Assembly: GCF_900205965.1 (NCBI RefSeq)
Contig: NZ_OAOF01000001.1
Span: 372,001-436,000, forward strand
Direction of reading: 5' to 3'
From: Lacrimispora amygdalina
GTDB lineage: Bacteria; Bacillota; Clostridia; Lachnospirales; Lachnospiraceae
Length of the DNA stretch: 64,000 nucleotides
In this document: positions 1 to 8,356 of the stretch, in pieces
How positions within the stretch are numbered: the stretch's first letter is position 1
Layout: every line of letters begins with the position of its first letter
Notes under the pieces: generated by a model
Told to the model about the DNA's origin: nothing
Databases searched by the model: none
Seen by the model: the letters and a program-made list of their open reading frames with translations, nothing else
Position numbers and translations under genes: made by a program

Positions 1-917
1 TCTTTGTGGTAAAGCCCGGTAATAATCTTTGCTAATTGGAACTTAATATCCCGTGGATTGACTCCATTAGACAATTCCGCTTTTACCCGGTCAATTTCAT
101 CTGGATGTTCATCTGTTGCCAGCTCATAATATCTGATGATCAGATCATCCGGCACTTCCATCACTTTCTTAAACATAACCTCTGCCGGCTCACTCACCCC
201 AATATAATTCCCTAAGCTTTTGCTCATTTTTGCAACACCATCAAGTCCTTCCAGAATCGGCATAAATAAAGCAATCTGCTGGTCATAACCCATTGATTTT
301 TGCAAAGTACGTCCCATCAGAATGTTAAAGGTCTGATCCGTACCCCCTAATTCAATATCTGCTTTTATCTCCACAGAATCATAGGCCTGCATGAGCGGGT
401 AAAAAAATTCATGGATACCGATAGGAACGCCATTCTTATAGCGGTTTTGAAAATCATCCCGTTCCAGCATTCTTGCGACCGTCGACGTTGCAGCCAGCCT
501 CATGACATCTTCAAAATTCAGTTTCGAAAGCCACTCACTGTTAAATCGTACCATTGTTTTCTCTTTATCCAGTATTTTAAATATCTGCTCACAATAAGTC
601 AGTGCATTTTCTTTTACCTTTTCATCACTTAATGCCACTCTGCCTTTTGATTTGCCTGTGGGATCCCCTATTTTCCCCGTAAAGTCCCCAATGATAATAA
701 CTGCCTGATGCCCCAGCTCCTGCATCTGCCTGATCTTTCTCAAAACAACAGCATGCCCCAGATGAATATCCGGTGCGGAAGGATCAAGACCTAACTTAAT
801 GATTAATGGTTCTTCCTGCTTATAAGATTTTTCCAGTTTGACAAGCAGCTCCTCTTCATTTACGCACTGGTGAACCCCTTTGCAGATTATACGCATCTGT
901 TCTTTTGGTGTTAACAT
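1..917 (-). CDS. tyrS: Tyrosyl-tRNA synthetase, 5' part (3' end outside window)
   Basis: Class I aminoacyl-tRNA synthetase that charges tRNA-Tyr in the cytoplasm. The visible N-terminal ~305 residues carry the HIGH-type signature as HLGH (residues 52-55, in a DPSAPDIHLGH context) and the KMSKS loop near residue 229. The DPSAPDIHLGH context resembles the TyrZ-type branch of bacterial TyrRS. The ATG sits at 915-917, 14 nt after a GGAG-type site. The gene continues beyond base 1, so the C-terminal RNA-binding part is not seen. A tyrosine-specific T-box leader lies directly upstream, which supports both identity and regulation. Confidence 0.95.
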   Translation of the reverse strand, partial: MLTPKEQMRIICKGVHQCVNEEELLVKLEKSYKQEEPLIIKLGLDPSAPDIHLGHAVVLRKIRQMQELGHQAVIIIGDFTGKIGDPTGKSKGRVALSDEKVKENALTYCEQIFKILDKEKTMVRFNSEWLSKLNFEDVMRLAATSTVARMLERDDFQNRYKNGVPIGIHEFFYPLMQAYDSVEIKADIELGGTDQTFNILMGRTLQKSMGYDQQIALFMPILEGLDGVAKMSKSLGNYIGVSEPAEVMFKKVMEVPDDLIIRYYELATDEHPDEIDRVKAELSNGVNPRDIKFQLAKIITGLYHK

Positions 918-1002
918 AGCTCAAAATCTCCTTGTAATAGTATTATTAATATTTGCATGCCAGATAAGAAATCCAGAAAACAAAGAGCTGAGTTAAATCA
1001 AA

Positions 1003-1043
1003 TAAAAAAACTCCCGTCCTCATGTTTCCAAAAGGACGAGAGT
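1003..1043 (-). terminator. T-box intrinsic terminator
   Basis: Stem ACTCTCGTCCT / AGGACGGGAG with a short loop is followed on the minus strand by a run of seven U. The 5' arm overlaps the antiterminator side of the T-box, as expected for mutually exclusive folds. Confidence 0.9.
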
Positions 1044-1300
1044 TACTCTCGTGTTACCACCTTAAGTTTATAGACAACTCACGTTGTCTACCTCATCGGG
1101 TACGGCCAAGGCGATACCCTTGCACCTGATTACGGTGTGCTCTCCGTCGCAGCCTACTTCTTAAATCGGTTCGGTGCGCAGCTCCAAGATGTATTCACAT
1201 TTCCTATCCATGAGCCTCTCATCAACCGGCATCTTTCTGTTTGGAATCGAAAATGCTACTCTTTCTTTTCATAGCCTTTTCTTATAATGCAAATATTTAA
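1003..1300 (-). promoter_or_regulatory. T-box leader (tyrosine specifier) of tyrS
   Basis: The minus-strand leader of tyrS contains the conserved T-box sequence AAGGTGGTAACACG (1051-1064). Its UGGU bulge would pair with an ACCA tRNA end. In the Stem I specifier loop the context GAATACATC gives a UAC (Tyr) codon at 1191-1193. The leader ends in an intrinsic terminator (arms near 1011-1020 and 1033-1043, U-run 1003-1010). By family knowledge, uncharged tRNA-Tyr stabilises the antiterminator and lets transcription proceed into tyrS. The upstream boundary is approximate. Confidence 0.93.
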
Positions 1301-1358
1301 TTGAACAAATAGTATCATGCTTTTTCTGATTCGTCAAGACCAGAATGCAACTATTATT

Positions 1359-2384
1359 TTACTGTTCGTGTGTCCACAAATCAATCAGATCCTCCCTGAT
1401 CTCATTATAATGTTTTCCTGTCAGTCCAAAATCCATCTCTTTATAAGTCCATATAGAACATCCAATCTGATACTTCTCAAATACAGCATGCACATCACGA
1501 AACCATCGCAGTGTATCCCAAACAGGTGCCTGGTCAATCACTCCAAACTCTCCGCAGTACAGCTGGGTGCCTGCCTTTTCTGCTGCCAGAACCGCTTCTT
1601 TTACCATCTCCTCTAAGAACTCTTTCCCCATGGTCTCAGACGTTGAATTTAAGACAGCTTCGCCCTGCTCACCCAACGCAGCAGATTGTGACCGGTAATA
1701 ATCCATGCTCTCAGGATAAAAAATCTCCTTCTGTGGGTCCATTTTTTTGACCCAGTACGCCTTCTGGTGGGTAAACAAAAGCGGCTCATAAAAGTGGAAT
1801 GTAAAGATAATATTTTTATCTTCCGGTATTTTAAGCAGTTTTAAAGTGCTGGCACTGTTCCACTGAATTCCTCCATAAATAATAGGTACATATGAGTCAA
1901 TTTTTCGTATTGCTGAAACCGTTTTGTCGATCAGATCATTCCAAAGCAATGCATTTTCCTTTTCAACAACCTCATTCAGCAATTCGTAGGCGACATTATC
2001 ATAATCTTGAAACTGTGTTGAAATGCTGTTCCACAAATTGACAAATCGTTCCTGTAAATATGGATTGTGAAACAAATCATTCTTCTCCCTGTCTCCGGCA
2101 TTATTAAAATCATAGCCGTATGCCTTATGCAGATCCAGTATTACATCAAGCTTGTTTTCCCTGCAGCAGTCACATACACTGCGGACAAGTTCATACCCTT
2201 CTTCTTTGCGATTGCCTTCTTTATCTTCAAATACCTCGTAATCAACAGGTAAACGGATATGGTCAAACCCCCATGCTGCTATCTGTTCAATATCCGCTTT
2301 TCCGATAAATGTACTGTAATGATGTGGATTGTGAGTACACTGAGATAAATATCCCCCTAAATTAAGACCTCTTTTCAGTTTCAT
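1359..2384 (-). CDS. Glycoside hydrolase family 5 (cellulase-like), cytoplasmic
   Basis: A 341-aa TIM-barrel glycosidase. It has the GH5 opening RGLNLGGYLSQC, the barrel strand FDHIRLPVDYE, a proton-donor glutamate in YELLNEVVE (about residue 140) and a nucleophile glutamate in YCGEFGV (about residue 280). No signal peptide is visible, so it probably acts on imported oligosaccharides; the exact substrate (beta-glucoside or beta-mannoside) cannot be told. It is divergent from an AraC regulator 129 bp away, which may control it. The SD before the ATG is weak (AGGCAGTGAGG). Confidence 0.85.
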   Translation of the reverse strand: MKLKRGLNLGGYLSQCTHNPHHYSTFIGKADIEQIAAWGFDHIRLPVDYEVFEDKEGNRKEEGYELVRSVCDCCRENKLDVILDLHKAYGYDFNNAGDREKNDLFHNPYLQERFVNLWNSISTQFQDYDNVAYELLNEVVEKENALLWNDLIDKTVSAIRKIDSYVPIIYGGIQWNSASTLKLLKIPEDKNIIFTFHFYEPLLFTHQKAYWVKKMDPQKEIFYPESMDYYRSQSAALGEQGEAVLNSTSETMGKEFLEEMVKEAVLAAEKAGTQLYCGEFGVIDQAPVWDTLRWFRDVHAVFEKYQIGCSIWTYKEMDFGLTGKHYNEIREDLIDLWTHEQ

Positions 2385-2513
2385 ACAGCCTCACTGCCTT
2401 TCCTTAAGATGATTTTATAATATCTAATATTAACGGCAATAGATACCATTTTCTTTTCTTTTTTATTGTTTTCATGATATAATTTAAAATAAAATGCAGA
2501 GAGGATCTTTTCA

Positions 2514-3266
2514 ATGAATATTAAAAAGGAACTTGCTTTTCAGGAATATGTGAGAAGAGAAAGCAATCTTATCCGGGCACCTTATACACCGGAGCAGGAA
2601 TTCTACTCTGTGATAAAATCAGGTAACATCACAAAGGTAAAGGAACTTTGTCAGGAATCTCTTTTATCCAAAAAAGGACTTGGCACACTCTCTCTTAATT
2701 ACCTTCAAAATATTAAATACCATTTCGCTATTACTGCCGCTTTGGTGGCGAGATATTGTATGGAAGGCGGAATGGAATTATCTACCGCCTATGGCCTCAG
2801 TGATTTTTATATTCGGAAAGCTGACAGCTGCACGAAACCAGAGGAAGTTGCCAAACTTCATCCTGTCATGTGCCTGGATTATGCAAAACGTATGAAGGAT
2901 CTGAGAAAAAACAAGGTCACATCCAGGCATATATCAGCATGTATAGACTACATCTGGGATAATCTGCATACCCGGATCACCATAGAGACACTGGCGTCTG
3001 CCGTGGGCTTAAACTCCTCTTATTTATCCCGGCTGTTCAAAAAAGAAGTGGGCATGACGGTCAGCCGGTATATACGGGATAAGAAAATCGAGACTGCCAG
3101 AAATATGCTTATTTATTCTGACTATTCTCCCTCCCAGATCTCCTCTATATTAGCGTTTCCCAATCAGAGCTATTTCACAGAGATTTTTCATAAGAAGATG
3201 GGAATGACTCCAATAAAATATCGAAATCTAAACTTTCGCAATACAGAGATTGGAAATGAGGACTAG
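2514..3266 (+). CDS. AraC-family transcriptional regulator
   Basis: A 250-aa regulator. Residues ~140-240 form the two-HTH AraC/XylS DNA-binding domain (HISACIDYIWDNL... LASAVGLNSSYLSRLFKKEVG... YFTEIFHKKMGMTPIKYR). Residues 1-135 resemble the N-terminal sensory region of YesN-like regulators without a clear cupin. The SD AGAGAGGATC precedes the ATG, and a TATAAT-like box lies about 35 bp upstream. The divergent GH5 gene is its most likely target (inference from position). Confidence 0.88.
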   Translation: MNIKKELAFQEYVRRESNLIRAPYTPEQEFYSVIKSGNITKVKELCQESLLSKKGLGTLSLNYLQNIKYHFAITAALVARYCMEGGMELSTAYGLSDFYIRKADSCTKPEEVAKLHPVMCLDYAKRMKDLRKNKVTSRHISACIDYIWDNLHTRITIETLASAVGLNSSYLSRLFKKEVGMTVSRYIRDKKIETARNMLIYSDYSPSQISSILAFPNQSYFTEIFHKKMGMTPIKYRNLNFRNTEIGNED

Positions 3267-3781
3267 GTGCCTGAAGATATCTTTTTTCCAAGGATATCAA
3301 TGAGCCTTTTCAATATCTTTCCAAAGACACGTTTCACTGGATTTATATCAACATCAAAGAAGTAAGAAGCATCAATCCAGCCCTTATCTCTCCAATAGAT
3401 ACGATCTGCATCTGATGTATATATTTTACTTCGCAGACAGTTAAATAAAAATATATCATAGTATGTAGGTACTTTCTTATTGCTCTGTCTCATTTTTTCA
3501 TATAACCTTTTTGCCAGAATTTTTATTCTCTTCTGCCCTTTCTCATATCTGCGCTTATTAAACTTAAAAACACCTTTGGGTTCTCTGTTTTCAAAATACA
3601 TTGGCGAAATAATCTGTACATCTCCGACCAGATCCATTGCCCAGCCGGATACTGTCATTTTTAAGTACTTGTAAACCTGTTTACTCCCCCCTCCATCTGT
3701 GGTAATTACAATAAGTACAGGTTTCCCGCAAAGCTCCTGTCTGTGAAATAAATAAGACAAACGATCAATAAACTTTTTCAT
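3263..3781 (-). pseudogene. Flavodoxin-family NAD(P)H oxidoreductase, N-terminally truncated
   Basis: The 172 codons begin at MKKFIDRLSYLFHRQELCGKP and contain the ITTDGGGSKQVYKYLKMTVSGW region of flavodoxin-fold reductases of about 240 residues. The FMN-binding N-terminus (GSPR-type loop and the cysteine-rich middle) is absent. In front of the ATG, in another frame, lies the start of an unrelated HAD hydrolase, so the 5' part of this gene seems to have been deleted. It converges 4 bp onto the end of the AraC gene. It could still be translated from the internal ATG, but the fold would be incomplete. Confidence 0.75.
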
Positions 3782-3824
3782 CTGTCAGCAATCCGTCCAA
3801 ATCAAAAATAACTGCCTCTATCAT
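3765..3824 (-). pseudogene. Start of a HAD-family hydrolase (beta-phosphoglucomutase-like), cut off
   Basis: From an ATG at 3822-3824 with AGAGGAATGG upstream, 19 codons read MIEAVIFDLDGLLTD then EKVY and stop. DxDGxxxDT is the catalytic motif I of HAD phosphatases/phosphoglucomutases, so this is a genuine gene start. It runs out of frame into the reductase remnant. The family normally reads DTEK at the junction, so a T and everything downstream of the motif are missing. Confidence 0.7.
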
Positions 3825-4075
3825 GATCCATTCCTCTTTCTTTTTAAATGATTTACTTTTCCTGCTGCAATCCGCGCTGCCTTTTTTCATATCAAGAACG
3901 CGACTTTTGTAATTCATCTGCATATAACCCATTCCACATTGATCCATAACCAACACAGTTCCAAAACCCGCATATTATCTGAACTTCTTATTTTCATTAT
4001 ATAACGTAAATAATAGTTGCTGCTTTCACTGAAACGTCATATACTATAAAAAAAGCGACAAAAGAGAGGGCCCAA

Positions 4076-4975
4076 ATGATACGAAACAGAAATTATGTTT
4101 CAACAGACAGTCACAGAAGAGAATTGCAGGAATCAGGCTTCCAGCTTTTTGATCTGCTTGCAAATGAAGGAGATATCCACCAATATATTGCTGATTGTAT
4201 CCCATCCCACTGGCATTTGGAATTAGAAGTTTTTATTTTACTGCAAGGCAGTGTTCTGATTCAGATCGGGGACAATTCCTATTACCTGGAAGCCGGTGAA
4301 GGTTGCTTTATTAATACCGGTGTTCTGCATTCCTTTACTGCAATAGTACCTTCTCCCTGTATCTATCATTCCTTTGTATTCGACTCTGGTATTATAGGCG
4401 GTACTCCGGGAAGTATTTTTGATACAATGTATGTTCGTCCATTATTGAATGCAGGACCAGATTTTCTGAAATTTAGAAGAGAGGAAGATGAACCGGTTTT
4501 CCAGCAGTTTAATATAGCCTTTACTGCCTGCGAAGAGGAAAAAACCGGTTATGAATTTGACATCCGGGAGGCAATGTCAAAAATAATGCTTTATACAAAG
4601 GAAAAGCATCGGACCATGCCTTCCCGCAGAGTTCCAACGATTCAGGAATCCCGTTTAAAGCAAATGTTAGAATGGATTGACGGAAATTTAAGAAATGTAA
4701 TGACTGTGAAAGAAATTGCAGATACTGCAAATATCTGTACCAGAGAATGCCAGCGCATATTCAGCCGGTATCTGCATTACAGCCCGGTGGAATATATTCA
4801 GCGTAGGCGTCTTTTTAAAGCTGCAGAACAGCTTTCAACCACAGATGCCCCCATAACCGAAATCGCTTTTGACTGTGGTTTTTCAAGCCCCAGTTATTTC
4901 ACTAAGCTGTTCAGAACATTGGTTGGTGCCACCCCCACAGATTACCGTGCTGAAATACAGAAGAACCGGCTGTAA
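4076..4975 (+). CDS. AraC-family regulator with N-terminal cupin
   Basis: 299 aa. Residues ~35-140 form a cupin sensor (HWHLELEVFILLQGSVLIQIGD, then EAGEGCFINTGVLHSF). Residues ~190-292 are the double HTH of AraC/XylS proteins (MTVKEIADTANICTRECQRIF and FSSPSYFTKLFRTLVGATP). AraC-cupin proteins usually sense a sugar and activate a neighbouring catabolic gene; no obvious sugar operon is adjacent, so the target is unknown. The SD GAGAGGGCCC precedes the ATG. Confidence 0.9.
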   Translation: MIRNRNYVSTDSHRRELQESGFQLFDLLANEGDIHQYIADCIPSHWHLELEVFILLQGSVLIQIGDNSYYLEAGEGCFINTGVLHSFTAIVPSPCIYHSFVFDSGIIGGTPGSIFDTMYVRPLLNAGPDFLKFRREEDEPVFQQFNIAFTACEEEKTGYEFDIREAMSKIMLYTKEKHRTMPSRRVPTIQESRLKQMLEWIDGNLRNVMTVKEIADTANICTRECQRIFSRYLHYSPVEYIQRRRLFKAAEQLSTTDAPITEIAFDCGFSSPSYFTKLFRTLVGATPTDYRAEIQKNRL

Positions 4976-5002
4976 TACATCAATTACCGATAATATTATC
5001 TT

Positions 5003-6025
5003 CTACGGAGTTGCATCATTTTCCTCTTCATATGCATCCTCCATTTTCACCGAATCTTCCACCTGCTCCTCAATGAATTTCACACGTATGACTGCCTGGG
5101 GCCAGTTAATGGAAATCTGACTGTGTCTGCCTTTTCCCTTAGCTTCCCCTGCAATAATTTGCAACAATTCTTCCATAACAGCTTTCGTGAGATACCCACC
5201 TCTCCAATGAAAGGTTAAGACTTTTCCTTTTTTGATTGCCTGTTGGCATCGCTTTGCTATATCCTCCATTTTAGTGAAGGAAAGTTTTTTATCCTTATAG
5301 AAGAAATGGTCCCCATCGCTGCACGGCGGAGCCTTATATATCACAGGCTCATGATCCTTAAAGATCCCCTTATCATCCAAGTTAAAATAATCATATCTTA
5401 ATTCTTTTTTTCCTAATGTATTGTCAAATGTAGCATCCAGATGATACCACACACCATTGATGCGAACCACATTCCAGGCGTGCCTGTATTTGATGTTCTT
5501 TTCCGGATTATTTTCCGAAATAACTACAATACAGGGAATAGAAAGCCGGTCACAAAGGATTTTCACCGATTTTGCAATGCCCTCACAGACGCCCACCCCC
5601 TGACCCAGCGGGCCCAGGATTTCATGAGAATACTGTTTCTTCAGTTTATCGTAAGTCACATTTTCACAGATAAAATCATGAATATATTGCTCCTTCTCCC
5701 AATCACTTTTATCTTTCATCACCCTGGCAAGCTTCTCCACCCTGGCGGTCATAGCCACCTGATGTTCTTTTATTTTATTCTTATCAAATAAATAAACCGG
5801 CTTCATCTTAACCAAAGACGAGTTGTCATAGAAGGAATATTGAAATGTGGAGGCGTAAAATATCTCCGGACAATCCAATCTCAACTTAAAAAAGATATCG
5901 CTCAGCTCAGTCCCATCGATTCTTTGTACATCAAAACTTTGCGAAAGTGACTCCAGGCCGCTCTTAATGACCTGATAGATTCTTTGCTGCTGCTTATTCA
6001 TCTGACTATAGTAATATGGTTCCAT
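5003..6025 (-). CDS. Transglutaminase-like (papain-fold) protein
   Basis: A 340-aa protein with a transglutaminase-like core at residues ~110-225. The catalytic Cys lies in GVCEGIAKSVKILCDRL, His in YRHAWNVVRINGVWYHLD and Asp in LDATFDNT, the usual C-H-D order. No signal peptide or membrane segment is seen, so it appears cytoplasmic. Proteins of this kind act as peptidases or cross-linking enzymes; the substrate is unknown. The C-terminus (from ~270) is a small alpha/beta region followed by an acidic tail. It is convergent with the upstream AraC gene. Confidence 0.8.
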   Translation of the reverse strand: MEPYYYSQMNKQQQRIYQVIKSGLESLSQSFDVQRIDGTELSDIFFKLRLDCPEIFYASTFQYSFYDNSSLVKMKPVYLFDKNKIKEHQVAMTARVEKLARVMKDKSDWEKEQYIHDFICENVTYDKLKKQYSHEILGPLGQGVGVCEGIAKSVKILCDRLSIPCIVVISENNPEKNIKYRHAWNVVRINGVWYHLDATFDNTLGKKELRYDYFNLDDKGIFKDHEPVIYKAPPCSDGDHFFYKDKKLSFTKMEDIAKRCQQAIKKGKVLTFHWRGGYLTKAVMEELLQIIAGEAKGKGRHSQISINWPQAVIRVKFIEEQVEDSVKMEDAYEEENDATP

Positions 6026-6167
6026 TTCTTATATCTCCTCTTCTGTCTTATACTCCATACGCCCTACCTCCGGCAAAGTTCTCTCAGCGTCTCTAAATAC
6101 AACTCTTTATCCCACCTCTACTCTGTCCAAATTCAACTCTGCGCTCTGCTTTCAAGGTATGTTTTTT

Positions 6168-6305
6168 CTATTCAATCAGAATCTCCGTATCTTCTTCCGA
6201 TAATCGAAGCCCATATTTTAATGTATACTGATTTGTTTCCTGTATCTGCTTCATCCACTGCTGCAGATTCATAACCTCAAGCCAATTTTGCTCCTCTATA
6301 CACAT
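6168..6305 (-). pseudogene. Fragment resembling the N-terminus of a DUF6323-type protein
   Basis: 45 codons (MCIEEQNWLEVMNLQQW... TNQYTLKYGLRLSEEDTEILIE) end at an amber stop. After the stop the same frame continues KKHTLKAERRVEFGQ before decaying. The pattern (helix, then YGL.LSE.D...LIE, then R...L...RVEFG) resembles, from memory, the start of small DUF6323 proteins of Lachnospiraceae. GGAGGT abuts the ATG too closely, another sign of decay. I read it as a broken gene in the 455-bp gap between the transglutaminase and the ABC transporter. Confidence 0.4.
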
Positions 6306-6386
6306 ACCTCCGTTAATGTATGTAGTATATCCCTTTATAAGCGAATTTTGTAGTCTTGAGTTTTAACGATTGTCATGTTAAAATAT

Positions 6387-6419
6387 AAGTGTAGAGAGGC
6401 GATTGTCCTCTCTACACTT
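6387..6419. terminator. 13-bp perfect inverted repeat, possible terminator of ABC gene
   Basis: Arms 6387-6399 and 6407-6419 pair perfectly (AAGTGTAGAGAGG / CCTCTCTACACTT) around a 7-nt loop. It lies 63 bp past the stop of the minus-strand ABC transporter. On that strand the stem is followed by ATATTTT, a weak U-run. It may be a terminator or an RNA-stability element. Confidence 0.5.
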
Positions 6420-6481
6420 GTTCACTGCTTATAATCTAAGAACCCCTGAATTATATCCGGCTATCCCTGTGGAAATACACC

Positions 6482-8170
6482 TTAAATGCTAATACTCTTA
6501 TTATACAAGTCAGAAAAATACAATCCATTGTTTAAAAGTTCATCAAATGTTCCCTGCTCAACGATTCGGCCATCAAAAAACACAATAATACGGTCAAAAT
6601 TCATGATTGACGTCAGTCGATGTGCAATAGCTATGACTGTTTTACCCGACAATAGATTCATAACTTCCTTCATGATATCATCTTCAGTTATATTATCCAG
6701 AGCAGAGGTTGCTTCATCCAAAATAACGATATCATTTTTTTGAAACCACAGCCTGGCTAATGCCAGCCTCTGCCTTTCACCTCCTGATAAAGTCATCCCA
6801 CGCTCTCCAATTAGAGTATCAATACCACTCTCCAGCTTCGACACCAAATCATTCAACTTCAATTTTTTTAATACTTCCAGAATATAATTACTATCTTCTT
6901 TATGATTATAAATAATATTTTCTCTGATTGTACCATCAAAAACCGGGGCTTCCTGTGAGATATAGCTTATATTTCCATACAAACTATTCAGGCATATTTG
7001 TTTTAATTCATGACCATCAATCTGAATACTACCAGAATCATACTTTAATAGTCCTAATAAAAGCTTAACAAATGTTGTTTTTCCTGAACCGCTGCTACCC
7101 ACAAATGCGATTTTTTCACCCTTATGGATCTTAAGCGTTAAATTATTTATAACCTGCCTATTATTATACCAAAAGCTTAGATTTTTTATTTGAATTTCGC
7201 CATATTCTATCTCAGCTCTTTTCCCATAATCCAGCTGCTCATCATTTTTCATATTGAGGAACTCTTCAAATTTGCGATATGTTGCCTTATCCAGTTTATA
7301 TTGAATGAATAGTACATTAAATATTGCAATCGGAGTATATGCATTCTCTACCAATGAAAGCAAAGCAACCGATGTTCCGATGGAAACAGATCGATTCAGC
7401 CAGGCATATACAAGTATCCCTACATTTAAAACTGCTACAAGTAAGGCAAATATGGTGAAAAATGCCTCATGAATCATATTCATCTTAACCTTTGCTTTTA
7501 CAATCTCTGACTTCGAACTTTCTGCTTTTCTAATTTCATAGGAAAAGCGTCGATTTATGCGAAACACTACCATTTCCATAAATCCCCGGACCAGATAATG
7601 ATTCATCATTTCTTCATTACACAAGATCTTTTCTTTTATTACATACAAAACCTTCAAAAGTAAATTTGTAATAATAAATACAATGAAGTAGCCACACAAG
7701 ATTATGTAAGTAATAAATCTATTCATTCTCCATATAAAAACAATGCTGAATATAATTGTGGGAATCAGCTGTCTTATTACACATAACCAAAACTCAAAAA
7801 TAATTCCTTTTCCTGCGTTTGCTCCATTTTCAATACTTTGTGTAAGTTTGCCCGTTCCCAATGACTGATAATCTATATATTGAATTCTGCTAACCTTCTT
7901 TAAAGCCTGTACTTTAAAATCCAAATAAATTGCATTCTTAAGCTTCTGTCGGGGATATTCATCCAGATAATTCAACATATAAAAACTAATTAAGACAATC
8001 CCATATGCAACAATGGCATTTAAACTTATCGTATGATTATTAAAACCATCTATTATTTGCTGAAAAAATTTAATTTTATAGCTCGTTAAAAATGCTATTA
8101 ATAATCCTGTTACTATATATAAAGCAGCAGTTTTTCTATTTTCTTTTAAAATTTCCTTAATTTGGCTCAT
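6482..8170 (-). CDS. ABC exporter, fused permease and ATPase
   Basis: 562 aa. Residues ~1-310 hold about six membrane helices of the type I exporter fold. Residues ~325-562 form the nucleotide-binding domain: Walker A GSSGSGKTT, signature LSGGERQRLALARL, Walker B IVILDEATSALD and the AIAHRLTSI H-loop. There is no N-terminal C39 peptidase domain. As a half-transporter it would homodimerise and could export a peptide, lipid or drug. Its gene follows an alpha/alpha-toroid protein gene and a very short ORF, so a small peptide is one possible cargo (inference). The SD AAAGGAG lies 9 nt before the ATG. Confidence 0.92.
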   Translation of the reverse strand: MSQIKEILKENRKTAALYIVTGLLIAFLTSYKIKFFQQIIDGFNNHTISLNAIVAYGIVLISFYMLNYLDEYPRQKLKNAIYLDFKVQALKKVSRIQYIDYQSLGTGKLTQSIENGANAGKGIIFEFWLCVIRQLIPTIIFSIVFIWRMNRFITYIILCGYFIVFIITNLLLKVLYVIKEKILCNEEMMNHYLVRGFMEMVVFRINRRFSYEIRKAESSKSEIVKAKVKMNMIHEAFFTIFALLVAVLNVGILVYAWLNRSVSIGTSVALLSLVENAYTPIAIFNVLFIQYKLDKATYRKFEEFLNMKNDEQLDYGKRAEIEYGEIQIKNLSFWYNNRQVINNLTLKIHKGEKIAFVGSSGSGKTTFVKLLLGLLKYDSGSIQIDGHELKQICLNSLYGNISYISQEAPVFDGTIRENIIYNHKEDSNYILEVLKKLKLNDLVSKLESGIDTLIGERGMTLSGGERQRLALARLWFQKNDIVILDEATSALDNITEDDIMKEVMNLLSGKTVIAIAHRLTSIMNFDRIIVFFDGRIVEQGTFDELLNNGLYFSDLYNKSISI

Positions 8171-8209
8171 TTCTGTACTCCTTTTTATTTAGACTTACTC
8201 TAAAAAGTG

Positions 8210-8286
8210 CAGTACAGTTGAGACTGTTAACATATTTAAAAATTAACCTCAGCACAATCTGCTAACAGTTTTTATCAACTGTACTG
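8210..8286 (-). promoter_or_regulatory. Large stem-loop before the ABC exporter, possible attenuator
   Basis: Arms 8275-8286 and 8210-8221 pair perfectly over 12 bp. Inner arms 8263-8269 and 8223-8229 add 7 bp. On the minus strand the structure is followed, after GCA-C, by a five-U run (8202-8206). The 5' arm lies inside a 20-codon ORF (8249-8311), an arrangement typical of translation-coupled attenuation. It could also simply limit read-through into the exporter gene. Confidence 0.5.
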
Positions 8287-8311
8287 AGAAATTACCTCGA
8301 ATATGCTTCAA
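8249..8311 (-). CDS. Possible 20-codon leader or signal peptide ORF (TTG start)
   Basis: A full-consensus SD (GGAGGTGA, 8318-8325) is followed after 6 nt by TTG and then KHIRGNFSVQLIKTVSRLC and a stop. No other gene follows that SD: the next start (ABC exporter) is 140 bp away with its own SD. An overlapping GTG start inside the SD would give only VNRFEAYSR. The 20-residue product is basic with one C-terminal Cys. It might be an attenuation leader peptide or an exported peptide; nothing in the sequence decides this. Confidence 0.35.
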   Translation of the reverse strand: MKHIRGNFSVQLIKTVSRLC

Positions 8312-8356
8312 AGCGATTCACCTCCTGTCAAATAATTCTCAATAATCTACCTTCTT

